64,000 nucleotides of DNA, taken from positions 806,001 through 870,000 of the forward strand of contig NZ_CP049913.1 of assembly GCF_011306175.1 (NCBI RefSeq), written 5' to 3'. Source of the stretch: Vibrio sp. HDW18. GTDB taxonomy: Bacteria; Pseudomonadota; Gammaproteobacteria; Enterobacterales; Vibrionaceae. Both the position numbers and the translations under genes were made by a program. The notes beneath the pieces are model-generated. The model was not told the origin of the DNA, did not search any database, and was given only the letters and a program-made list of their open reading frames with translations. Positions 39,506 to 47,690 of the stretch are shown piece after piece (positions within the stretch are counted from its first letter, which is position 1; each line of letters opens with the position of its first letter).

Positions 39506-39668
39506 TTTCTAGACAACCTGATTATATTTTTTATTATTTAATTTATATCACTGATTCATTATTAAACCACAATTACAAACATAGTTTCATAGCGATAAGT
39601 TCATTTTCTTCGACCCATTTCTGCTATAATAAGCCCCAATTTTTTCAGTCCATTAGCAGTAGAACTCC

Positions 39669-41159
39669 ATGTCAATCAGTTCAGTTATCAAGTCTATTCA
39701 AGACATCATGCGTAAAGATGCGGGTGTTGATGGTGACGCGCAGCGTCTAGGCCAAATGTCGTGGCTTTTGTTCCTTAAAGTGTTTGATGCTCAAGAGGAA
39801 GAGCTAGAGTTCGAGTTAGATGATTACCGCGAACCAATCCCTGCCAAGTACCTATGGCGCAACTGGGCGGCAGATAACCAAGGCATTACGGGTGACGAGC
39901 TGCTGGAATTTATCAATGATGACCTATTCCCGACGTTAAAAAACCTAACCGCACCGAAAGACACCAACCCACGTGGTTTTGTGGTGAAAGAAGCTTTTAG
40001 TGATGCCTTCAACTACATGAAAAATGGCACACTGCTGCGCCAAGTGATTAACAAGCTCAACGAAATCGACTTTACTGACTCTAAAGAACGTCACCTGTTT
40101 GGTGATATCTACGAACAAATCCTACGTGACCTACAAAGCGCAGGTAATGCAGGTGAGTTCTACACCCCTCGCGCGGTGACTCGTTTTATCGTCAATCGTC
40201 TTGACCCTAAACTAGGTGAGCAGATTATGGATCCCGCCTGCGGTACAGGCGGTTTCTTGGCTTGCTCGTTCGATCACGTTAAAGAGAACTACGTGACAAG
40301 CGCAGCCGACCACCAAACGCTGCAAAAGCAAATCCATGGTGTAGAGAAGAAACAACTGCCACATTTGCTGTGTATCACCAATATGATGCTCCACGGCATC
40401 GAAGTCCCTGTGCAGATTAAGCATGGCAACACGCTCAATAAGCCGCTTTCAAGTTGGGATAGCAATATCAATGTGATTGCGACTAACCCACCGTTTGGCG
40501 GCACAGAAGAGGACGGGATTGAAAAGAACTTTCCTGCCGAAATGCAAACTCGTGAAACCGCCGATCTGTTCTTGCAGCTGATTGTCGAAGTATTGGATAA
40601 AGAGGGTCGCGCTGGTGTGGTGTTGCCTGATGGCACCTTATTTGGTGAAGGTGTAAAAACCAAAATTAAAAAGATGCTGACGGAAGAGTGTAACCTGCAC
40701 ACGATTGTTCGCTTACCTAATGGCGTGTTCAACCCATACACAGGTATTAAGACCAACATTCTGTTCTTTACCAAAGGCCAACCGACCAAAGAAGTGTGGT
40801 TCTACGAGCACCCTTACCCAGAAGGCGTGAAGAACTACAGCAAAACCAAACCGATGAAGTTTGAAGAGTTCCAGCAAGAGATCGATTGGTGGGGTAACGA
40901 GGCCGATGGATTCGCTAGCCGCATCGAAACCAAGCAAGCTTGGAAAGTGTCGATTGAAGATATTATCGAGCGCAATTTTAACCTTGATATTAAAAATCCG
41001 TATCAGGACGAAGTCGTCAGCCATGATCCTGAAGAGTTACTGGCGAGCTATCAGCAGCAGCAACAAGACATAAAAGCACTGCGTGACCAACTAAAAGGCA
41101 TTCTCGGTGATGCGCTTAGCTCTACCATTCAAGGTAAAAAGCAAGGTGGAGAGCAATAA
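39669..41159 (+). CDS. hsdM: Type I restriction system methyltransferase HsdM
   Basis: HsdM is the N6-adenine methyltransferase subunit of the type I complex. The 496-aa product has the HsdM N-terminal helical domain (DAQRLGQMSWLLFLKVFDAQ), GEFYTPRAVTRFIVN near residue 160, SAM motif I DPACGTGGFLA near 188 and the catalytic motif IATNPPFGGTEED near 272. The gamma-class order fits N6-adenine methylation. Its stop overlaps hsdS (TAATG), so M and S are translationally coupled in the usual order. Confidence 0.95.
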   Translation: MSISSVIKSIQDIMRKDAGVDGDAQRLGQMSWLLFLKVFDAQEEELEFELDDYREPIPAKYLWRNWAADNQGITGDELLEFINDDLFPTLKNLTAPKDTNPRGFVVKEAFSDAFNYMKNGTLLRQVINKLNEIDFTDSKERHLFGDIYEQILRDLQSAGNAGEFYTPRAVTRFIVNRLDPKLGEQIMDPACGTGGFLACSFDHVKENYVTSAADHQTLQKQIHGVEKKQLPHLLCITNMMLHGIEVPVQIKHGNTLNKPLSSWDSNINVIATNPPFGGTEEDGIEKNFPAEMQTRETADLFLQLIVEVLDKEGRAGVVLPDGTLFGEGVKTKIKKMLTEECNLHTIVRLPNGVFNPYTGIKTNILFFTKGQPTKEVWFYEHPYPEGVKNYSKTKPMKFEEFQQEIDWWGNEADGFASRIETKQAWKVSIEDIIERNFNLDIKNPYQDEVVSHDPEELLASYQQQQQDIKALRDQLKGILGDALSSTIQGKKQGGEQ

Positions 41160-42928
41160 TGGCTGTCGAAAACCTGATTACTGAGCATATTGATATTTGG
41201 ACTTCAGCAGTTAAGACCAAATCGGCCTCTGGCCGTGGTAGCAGCAAGAAACTGGAGCTTTATGGCGTTAAAAAGCTGCGTGAGCTGATTTTAGAGTTAG
41301 CTGTGCGAGGCAAACTTGTTCCTCAAGATCCTAATGACGAGCCAGCTTCATTGTTGCTTGAGCGTATTACTGCTGAAAAAGCGCGGTTGGTGAAAGAGCA
41401 AAAGATCAAAAAGCCAAAGCAATTACCTGCTATTAGTGAAAGCGAAATAATCGAAGAATTACCCAAATCGTGGGAACTTGTTCGAATCGGGTGCATGTCA
41501 ACCTTGGAGAATGGTGATCGTAGCAAAAACTATCCAAATAAATCAGTACTTGTTGAATCAGGCATACCATTTGTAAATGCAGGGCATCTCGTAAATAGTC
41601 GTATTAACGAAGCTGAGATGACTTACATTACTCAAGAGCGATTCGACTTACTTAGAGCTGGTAAATTTAATGATGGTGACATTCTGTTCTGCTTGAGAGG
41701 TTCACTAGGGAAATGCGCTATTGTTGAGAACTTTGGAATAGGTGCTATTGCATCTTCTTTAGTTATAGTAAAACCAGAAAAGAGCGTTATTCCAGAGTAT
41801 CTCCTGAAGTTTTTCGAGTCGCCATTATCTCTATCAAATATCAGAAAATATGACAATGGTACTGCTCAACCGAACTTGTCAGCATCAGACTTAGCTAAGT
41901 TTGTTATTCCTCTACCTCCGCTAAACGAGCAACACCGCATCGTCGCCAAAGTCGATGAGCTAATGGCGCTCTGCGACCAGCTAGAGCAACAAACCGAAGC
42001 CAGTATCGAAGCGCATCAAGTGCTGGTAACAACACTGTTGGAAACACTCACCAACTCTGCCGATGCAGACGAGTTGATGCAAAACTGGGCGCGAATCAGC
42101 GAGCATTTCGATACCTTATTCACCACCGAAGAGAGTATCGACCAGCTTAAACAAACCATCCTACAACTGGCAGTGATGGGTAAGCTAGTTCCACAAGATC
42201 CAAGCGATGAGCCTGCTGCTGAGTTACTGAAAAGAATTGCGGAAGAAAAGGCGCAGTTAGTCAGAGAGAAGAAAATCAAAAAGCAAAAAGCGCTACTGCC
42301 GATTTCTGAAGATGAAAAGCCATTTGAACTACCGAGTGGTTGGAGCTATGAGCGACTAGGAAATATATGTGAGAAGATGGGTTCTGGGAGCACCCCAAGA
42401 GGTGGTCAGTCTGCATATGTAACAGAAGGAATTCCATTTTTACGGTCACAGAATGTTTGGAATGGTGAATTAAAATTAAATGACATTGCTTACATCCCCC
42501 AAGAAACGCATGACAAAATGGAAAATACCAAAGTTTACCCTGGTGATGTATTACTAAATATTACAGGGGCATCACTCGGTAGGTCTACTATATTCCCAGA
42601 GGAAATCCCAGAAGCAAATGTTAGTCAGCATGTAACCATAATCAGACTGATAGAGCCTAAAATGAAGGAGTTCATTCATATTGGTATTATTTCACCTCTA
42701 ATTCAAAATCTTGTTTGGGGCAGGCAAGTCGGGATGGCAATTGAAGGCCTGAGTAAAAAAGTACTAGAACAGTTTGAATTTCCAGTTCCACCACTAGAAG
42801 AACAGAAACTAATTGTAGAAAAAGTAACTGAACTACTAAATATTTGTGAAAACCTTAAAGCCCAACTAGTGGCCTCTCAAACAACTCAAATACAACTAAC
42901 GGATTCAATTGTTGATCAAGTGGTATAA
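41159..42928 (+). CDS. hsdS: Type I restriction specificity subunit HsdS
   Basis: HsdS reads the split target sequence and holds two HsdM. The 589-aa product has the expected internal repeat. A conserved helical segment (LILELAVRGKLVPQDPNDEP, near residues 45-85) recurs as QTILQLAVMGKLVPQDPSDEP (near 335-375), and each copy precedes a target-recognition domain (ELPKSWELVRIGCMSTLENG and ELPSGWSYERLGNICEKMGS). The recognition domains are more AT-rich than the conserved parts, which fits domain exchange. The target sequence cannot be read from the protein. Confidence 0.94.
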   Translation: MAVENLITEHIDIWTSAVKTKSASGRGSSKKLELYGVKKLRELILELAVRGKLVPQDPNDEPASLLLERITAEKARLVKEQKIKKPKQLPAISESEIIEELPKSWELVRIGCMSTLENGDRSKNYPNKSVLVESGIPFVNAGHLVNSRINEAEMTYITQERFDLLRAGKFNDGDILFCLRGSLGKCAIVENFGIGAIASSLVIVKPEKSVIPEYLLKFFESPLSLSNIRKYDNGTAQPNLSASDLAKFVIPLPPLNEQHRIVAKVDELMALCDQLEQQTEASIEAHQVLVTTLLETLTNSADADELMQNWARISEHFDTLFTTEESIDQLKQTILQLAVMGKLVPQDPSDEPAAELLKRIAEEKAQLVREKKIKKQKALLPISEDEKPFELPSGWSYERLGNICEKMGSGSTPRGGQSAYVTEGIPFLRSQNVWNGELKLNDIAYIPQETHDKMENTKVYPGDVLLNITGASLGRSTIFPEEIPEANVSQHVTIIRLIEPKMKEFIHIGIISPLIQNLVWGRQVGMAIEGLSKKVLEQFEFPVPPLEEQKLIVEKVTELLNICENLKAQLVASQTTQIQLTDSIVDQVV

Positions 42929-42930
42929 CC

Positions 42931-43926
42931 ATGAGCCTATACAATATCGCCGATAAAAACCTCACCGCCCTGACACCGACCACCTTTGCAGCCGAAGGGC
43001 TGCAAGAACGGCACGATTTACAAGAAGCGCTGAAAGGATGTATTGATGCCATCGCACCTGATTGTTTGGTGATATCAGAAGAGTTTTCAGACTGGGAAGA
43101 CAGCCGTCGTCGTATTGACCTGTTAGCCATCGACAAGAATGCCAACTTAGTCGTTATCGAGCTTAAGCGGGATGAAATCGGTGCGCATATGGAACTTCAA
43201 GCGCTACGCTATGCAGCAATGATCTCTACCATGACGTTCGACAAAGCGTGTGACTACTATGCCCAATACTTAAAAAAAGAAGGTCAAGAGGTTGAGGCCC
43301 GCGAAGCCATTCTGGAGTTTGTCGATCTCGATGAAAACAGTTTGGATGACTTTGGTAACGATGTTCGAATCGTTTTAGCCTCAGCAGATTTCGGTAAAGA
43401 ACTCACCACTTCTGTATTGTGGCTGCGTGATAAAGGCATCGATATCAGTTGTGTGCGCCTCACACCCTACCGTTACAAAGAAGATGTACTGATCAATGCC
43501 GAACAGATCATCCCTGTACCCGAGGTAGAAGAGTACCAGGTGAAGTTCCGCGAGAAGCGTGCCGAGCAGCGCACAAGCGTTCAAAAAGGCGAAAAAGATT
43601 ACTCAGAGTATCGCTATAACGGTCATACCTATAAAAAGCGTCACCTCGCGCTAGCGTTAGTCACTGACTGGATCGAGAAGCATCAGCCGCAAAGCCTGAA
43701 TGATGTGCTCAACGCATTTAACGAACCAGTAAGACGACGCATTGCCATCCTAGCGCATGAAATCCCTCAAGGTAGAATTCGCCGTTTCCACAGCGATGAA
43801 GACGCGCTAATTACGTTGCCTAACGACGAGGTGATAGCGATTACCAACCAGTGGAGCCTCAGCAATATCACTCGATTGATTCACTTTGCAGAGCAAAGTG
43901 GCATGGTTGTAGAAAAAGCAGACTGA
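42931..43926 (+). CDS. PDDEXK-family protein downstream of hsdS
   Basis: A 331-aa protein with a PDDEXK nuclease core near residues 45-85: EEFSDWEDSRRRIDLLAIDK supplies Glu and Asp and LVVIELKRDEIG the ExK pair. The fold resembles the DUF91/NucS-like and related endonuclease groups. The C-terminal half (RKRHLALALVTDWIEKHQ and following) looks like a separate helical domain. It follows hsdS by 2 bases, so it belongs to the same transcript. It could be an accessory nuclease of the type I operon; its exact role is unknown. Confidence 0.75.
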   Translation: MSLYNIADKNLTALTPTTFAAEGLQERHDLQEALKGCIDAIAPDCLVISEEFSDWEDSRRRIDLLAIDKNANLVVIELKRDEIGAHMELQALRYAAMISTMTFDKACDYYAQYLKKEGQEVEAREAILEFVDLDENSLDDFGNDVRIVLASADFGKELTTSVLWLRDKGIDISCVRLTPYRYKEDVLINAEQIIPVPEVEEYQVKFREKRAEQRTSVQKGEKDYSEYRYNGHTYKKRHLALALVTDWIEKHQPQSLNDVLNAFNEPVRRRIAILAHEIPQGRIRRFHSDEDALITLPNDEVIAITNQWSLSNITRLIHFAEQSGMVVEKAD

Positions 43927-43966
43927 TTCAGCTACCCAAAATCGCAAGTAACAAGCTTTGAGTAGA

Positions 43967-44058
43967 ACATAGTTCTCCTCGAAGCATTTTTTATTTGTTA
44001 ATCAAATACGCAATCTTTAGGTTTTGATAGTTTAAGCGAGAACACTGTTCTCGCAGTA
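43967..44058. repeat. Composite hairpin module, copy 4
   Basis: Imperfect hairpin one, GAGTAGAAC-ATA-GTTCTCCTC (one mismatch), is followed by GAAGCATTTTTTATT, TTAATCAAATACGCAATC, TTTAGGTTTTGATAG and hairpin two GCGAGAAC-ACT-GTTCTCGC (44036-44054). It has the same architecture as copy 2 and begins about 45 bases after the type I operon ends. Confidence 0.82.
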
Positions 44059-44101
44059 TCAATAACCATTTTAACAATCCCCTGTTACGCAACTCGTTAC
44101 T

Positions 44102-44120
44102 CAGAGAACATTGTTCTCTG
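44102..44120. repeat. 19-bp palindromic hairpin of the GAAC-NNN-GTTC family
   Basis: CAGAGAAC-ATT-GTTCTCTG, perfect 8-bp arms, about 50 bases after composite copy 4. It mirrors 32112-32130. Confidence 0.8.
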
Positions 44121-44551
44121 TGATGAGAATCGGCTTCACTTTAAGTTGGCGTTGTCACTGACTATTACTCGCTTACATTCATCTACTTTTATTTTGGATA
44201 CTGTTTGCTCGCTAATCGATACACGACCATAAGCAAATGTCCGTCCCTCACTCCCAACTGACCACACCTTTTGGTGTCACAATTGATATCATTAACCAAT
44301 TTGGTGTCAGAAAATGGATGTTTTTTGATACTACCAATATGTTTACATCTCGCTAAATTTGACTACTTAAGTCAAGAATTTAGGCAAACCACCTTTGCCT
44401 AAAGAAAATCTAGAAAATAAACTTAACCCCATAGATAATAATCATGACTCTAAAGTTATTTCCATATAATTAAAAACAAATTAATTATAAAAACACTTTG
44501 ACATTAAAATTCAACATGAAAAACTAAACTTTATTTATTTAATTTTTCATG
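44121..44551. other. AT-rich gap, no gene seen
   Basis: About 430 bases between the hairpin repeats and iteron-like block 2. A short local duplication of TTTGGTGTCA (44270 and 44302 region) is visible; no credible coding frame was found. Confidence 0.45.
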
Positions 44552-44605
44552 TTATAACTATTATAACCGTTATAACTATTATAAAGTTATAATTCTAATA
44601 TAAGG
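44552..44605. repeat. 9-bp tandem repeats (GTTATAACT type), block 2
   Basis: Six 9-base units (GTTATAACT, ATTATAACC, GTTATAACT, ATTATAAAG, TTATAATTC, TAATATAAG), almost identical to 33882-33935. Confidence 0.8.
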
Positions 44606-44666
44606 TTAGCTTTTACAAAAATGAAGGTTAAACTCAAATAAGTCTAAATTATTGCAGAAATTCTTC

Positions 44667-44741
44667 TGCCACGACTGGCACTTTCAACGCCAGTAGTGGC
44701 ACATTGATTGCCAGTCTTGGCAAATTCTCTTGCCACGAGCT
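44667..44741. repeat. TGCCA-N4-TGGCA palindromes at exact 21-bp period, block 2
   Basis: Units start at 44667, 44688, 44709 and (degenerate) 44730, with 7-base spacers. Distance from the start of the 9-bp array is 115 bases, against 116 in block 1, so the two-part element is conserved as a unit 10.67 kb apart. Confidence 0.8.
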
Positions 44742-44823
44742 TTGATGACGGAATTTTTAAGGCTTTCATCATTTGTCTGATAAAAGTCCACTGGCTTTAG
44801 AGTTGTGCAAAAAAAGAACAGCG

Positions 44824-45111
44824 TTAGAATACGTTTAATGCCTCATTTTTTCTTGACTTATAGCGGTTGCAGCCATATAAGCCTGGCACTCGGCATTCTT
44901 TCTTTTCTTTAATATCTTTTCTTTTCAAACGAACTTTTGGAACATTGTTCTTTTCATCTAAATTAATAGAATTTGCTCTGCGTAATGCTTCTTCATCTGA
45001 AATTTCATTGTAGATCACTTTAAAATTATTGAGCTTAGTTTCACGTTCTTCTCTTACGGATAGATAACTCATTTCACGATTACGTTTAGAATAAACTAGA
45101 ACTTTAGACAT
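44824..45111 (-). CDS. Hypothetical basic protein (95 aa)
   Basis: An unrecognised 95-aa, very basic protein (MSKVLVYSKRNREMSYLSVR start, many KRK and KEKK stretches, ending KNEALNVF). AGAGGG lies before ATG 45111. One GAACATTGTTC core of the hairpin family falls inside the coding region (44940-44950). It is isolated between iteron-like block 2 and the 95-bp tandem array. Charge and size would suit a nucleic-acid-binding protein, but no motif proves it. Confidence 0.5.
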   Translation of the reverse strand: MSKVLVYSKRNREMSYLSVREERETKLNNFKVIYNEISDEEALRRANSINLDEKNNVPKVRLKRKDIKEKKECRVPGLYGCNRYKSRKNEALNVF

Positions 45112-45320
45112 ATCGACAACCCTCTTGATATATATGGATAAATTCAATGACCATTATATTTATCAAGTAATATTCTCTTTGTAAAGGACCTTTTAATACT
45201 ATTTAAAAATCACTTTAACATTTAATTATTAAATAAAAACCTTTTGATTTAATAATTATTAAATTAGAGAAACAATAATTAGTTTAACTTCTACCAAAAA
45301 TGAAAATGATCGGACTCTGG

Positions 45321-45679
45321 GCTATTAGTGTTGCGATTCTCCTCCTCAAAGAATCATATTTATCATCATAGATTCCGAGTTAGGATCCTAACCGAGAATA
45401 AAGAACAGTTTCTGACTATTGGTGCTGCCATTTCCTTACCTCAAAACAACCATAATCATCCCCATAAATTCCGAGTTAGGATCCTAACCGAGAATAAAGA
45501 ACAGTTTCTGACTATTGGTGACGCTATTCCCCCTCCTCAAAGAACCATATTCATCCCCATAAGTTCCGAGTTAGGTTCCTAACCGAGAATAGAGAACAGA
45601 TTCTGACTATTGGTGACGCTATTCCCCCTCCTCAAAGAACCATATTCATCATAGATTCAGAGTTAGGATCCTAACTCTG
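45321..45679. repeat. 95-bp tandem repeat array with GTTAGGATCCTAAC palindromes
   Basis: About 3.7 copies of a 92-96 bp unit. Each unit holds a palindrome (45379, 45475, 45570, 45662), then CCGAGAATAAAGAACAGTTTC-type sequence and GACTATTGGTGACGCTATTC, then a CCCTCCTCAAAGAACC stretch. The third palindrome has one central change, and the last is extended to a perfect 22-bp palindrome. The array ends about 100 bases before the AbiEi-like gene and could be its operator. Confidence 0.85.
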
Positions 45680-45782
45680 ACAAATAAGTCAGGAATCACT
45701 AGGGTATCAGCGACTACCGATGCTTTAACTTCAATCACAAGTGGACAAAAATATATGTCATACTTACTTTTTGTGACTACTT

Positions 45783-46322
45783 ATGAGCATTGACGTGAAG
45801 ATTGAGACTGCATTAGAACGACTGCATAAGTTTGATAGAAAAGGCATACATGTTTATCGAAAGAGTGATCTCAGGAGATTATTTTTTGATGATTCACTTA
45901 CAGCATTCCAGCAAAGCTTGCTGCGTTTAGTAAAAGCAGGAGTACTAGAGAGGGTGTGCAATGGTGTTTATGTATTCTCATACAGCCGTCATAGAGGTGG
46001 TTATACTATTGAATATATTGCTAAATGCTTGCGACGGGGAGAGTACAATTACATCTCTCTAGAATCGGCACTCTCAGAATACAGTGTCATTTCTCAAGTA
46101 ATGACCGATAGAATTACTATCATGACAACGGGGCGTAAAGGGGAGTTTAGAACTCCCTACGGCGTTATCGAGTTCACGCACACCAAACGTGATGATATTG
46201 ACATTATCAACAATACCATAACTTCAGATCGGCCCCTTCGGATTGCGAAGAAAGAGACAGCACTTCGTGATCTAAAAAGAGTTGGAAGAAACACACACTT
46301 AATTGTGACGGATCACGATTAG
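45783..46322 (+). CDS. AbiEi-like (type IV) antitoxin family protein, orphan
   Basis: A 179-aa protein with an N-terminal winged HTH (VYRKSDLRRLFFDDSLTAFQ, LVKAGVLERVCNGVYVFSYS near residues 24-75) and an AbiEi-type second domain (YNYISLESALSEYSVISQVM, PLRIAKKETALRDLKRVGRN). AbiEi proteins repress their own operon and neutralise the nucleotidyltransferase toxin AbiEii. No AbiEii gene follows; the next gene is a phosphoesterase 295 bases away. It may be a solitary regulator or act against a toxin elsewhere. The palindrome array upstream would be a natural binding region. Confidence 0.72.
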   Translation: MSIDVKIETALERLHKFDRKGIHVYRKSDLRRLFFDDSLTAFQQSLLRLVKAGVLERVCNGVYVFSYSRHRGGYTIEYIAKCLRRGEYNYISLESALSEYSVISQVMTDRITIMTTGRKGEFRTPYGVIEFTHTKRDDIDIINNTITSDRPLRIAKKETALRDLKRVGRNTHLIVTDHD

Positions 46323-46422
46323 GCAGTTTGCATTTCGTAATCGCCAGCCTCTTAGAAGTTCTCTCAACAAAACATCTTAATCATTAACAATAAAAACAAA
46401 TAATTTCAGATATTTAAAGGTA

Positions 46423-46463
46423 ACTAAGATTTAGACACTAAAAGTTAGTGTCTAAATCTTAGT
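46423..46463. repeat. Perfect 19-bp inverted repeat with 3-base loop
   Basis: ACTAAGATTTAGACACTAA and its exact complement surround AAG. No T-run follows on the plus strand, so it is not a standard terminator. It lies midway between the AbiEi-like gene and the phosphoesterase. Part of the arm (GTCTAAAT, then TTAGTGCC) recurs at 33985-34000 next to the iteron-like block. Confidence 0.85.
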
Positions 46464-46617
46464 GCCGAAAAATCAAACAAAACATCCAGTCATTTCCCTA
46501 TACAGAAGTTACCTTTCAAGTAACTTGAGTAGAAATACGTAGCGTGTGTGCTCACTTCTCTAATCCAAATAACCGATGTACCATCGGATGGTCAATCAAT
46601 CTTAAGGTTATAATAGT

Positions 46618-47409
46618 TTGAAGTTTTACGTTGTATCTGACCTGCATCTCGACATTCATGGAATACGCCGTGATTTCTGGCATAGCTTTGATAAAGAAGC
46701 CACTTTAGTCGTTGCAGGTGACACTGCGAACGGCCTCTCATGCATGACGTATGTGAAGAATGTACTTTGCCGCCACTTTAAGGCTGTAATAATGATTGCA
46801 GGAAACCATGAATGGTATAGCAATAAGAGTAAATCCTACCGCCATAACAGTACGTCCGTTGAGTGCAAATCTATTGCTAACTCTGGCGTTCTCCAAGATT
46901 CTAGGAGTTCCGTACTAGCCAAGCTTAAGTCTCATAGTGATACAACTGCGAACTTGTTTTTTCTGGATAATGAGTCAATAGATTTAGATGGATGTCGCAT
47001 TTATGGAGGGACTCTTTGGTTTCCTATCCACACATACTCGTCTGCACTGATTGATGCCTACTCAGAACTGATGAATGATACAAAGTACATCAGCCATCAA
47101 ATGATTGAAGAGCAGTACAAAGCGTTCGTTAATAACCTCCCAGAAAAAGTTGATCTTGTTGTTTCACATCATCTTCCTTCCAAAGAAGCTTTCGCCGTAG
47201 AAGCAAATGCCAACAGTGTTTATGCTCCTTACTACCATGCAGGGTTGAGTAATGAGTTGATCTCTAGAGCTAGGTATTGGGTGGCAGGGCATCAACATGA
47301 TGCAGTAGAGAAAGTCATTGCGGACGGTAGAACCACATTTATTTGTAACCCCAAGGGTTCAGCTCGCTTAGCCAGTGGATTACTTACTAATAAAGCTTAT
47401 TACCTATGA
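46618..47409 (+). CDS. Calcineurin-like metallophosphoesterase
   Basis: A 263-aa metallophosphoesterase. Metal ligands are visible in VVSDLHLDIHG (DxH, residues 7-9), VVAGDTANG (GD, near 34), IAGNHEWYS (GNHE, near 61), VVSHHLPS (near 181) and YWVAGHQHDAVEK (GHxH, near 221). The active site looks complete. The start used is TTG 46618, since MKFYVVSDLHL fits the family and AAGG lies upstream. Substrates of this broad family range from nucleotides to DNA ends. A role with the AbiEi-like gene or in defence is only suggested by location. Confidence 0.82.
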   Translation: MKFYVVSDLHLDIHGIRRDFWHSFDKEATLVVAGDTANGLSCMTYVKNVLCRHFKAVIMIAGNHEWYSNKSKSYRHNSTSVECKSIANSGVLQDSRSSVLAKLKSHSDTTANLFFLDNESIDLDGCRIYGGTLWFPIHTYSSALIDAYSELMNDTKYISHQMIEEQYKAFVNNLPEKVDLVVSHHLPSKEAFAVEANANSVYAPYYHAGLSNELISRARYWVAGHQHDAVEKVIADGRTTFICNPKGSARLASGLLTNKAYYL

Positions 47410-47563
47410 GAGCTAGCCAGCAATAAACTTCGGCATCTGAAAGTCCGCTAGGGCTTTCTCACTGCGATCATTGACCTTGTGAAGCAACCAATCAGAAATG
47501 ATGCATAGGCTCATCACCTCCCTTCACGATCCCAACACTATCATTTGCACAAAAAACACCCAC

Positions 47564-47651
47564 AACACTTTTACGCGCATAAAAGTGTTATTTTTTCATT
47601 TTCTAGCGCATAAAAATGTTTTTACTTGCATTTTATTGCGCATTTTTGTGT
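47564..47651. repeat. GCGCATAAAARTGTT repeats upstream of the ATPase remnant
   Basis: Three copies start at 47575, 47606 and 47638. The first is part of a perfect inverted repeat, AACACTTTTA-CGCGCA-TAAAAGTGTT (47564-47589). They look like operator or promoter repeats of the gene whose remnant follows. Confidence 0.65.
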
Positions 47652-47690
47652 AACAATCAACCAGATAAGCACTTTAACTGAGGTGGCTAG

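Noticed and set aside
45328..45582. 84-aa open frame across the 95-bp tandem array
   Set aside because: The predicted protein only mirrors the DNA repeat (RVRILTENKEQFLTIG twice), has no ribosome site and stops within the array. The open frame is a by-product of repetition.
47413..47514. 33-codon minus-strand frame with GGGAGGTG before its ATG
   Set aside because: The purine stretch is too close to the ATG for good initiation, no family is recognised, and it lies in a decayed region. It may be a remnant but cannot be supported as a gene.
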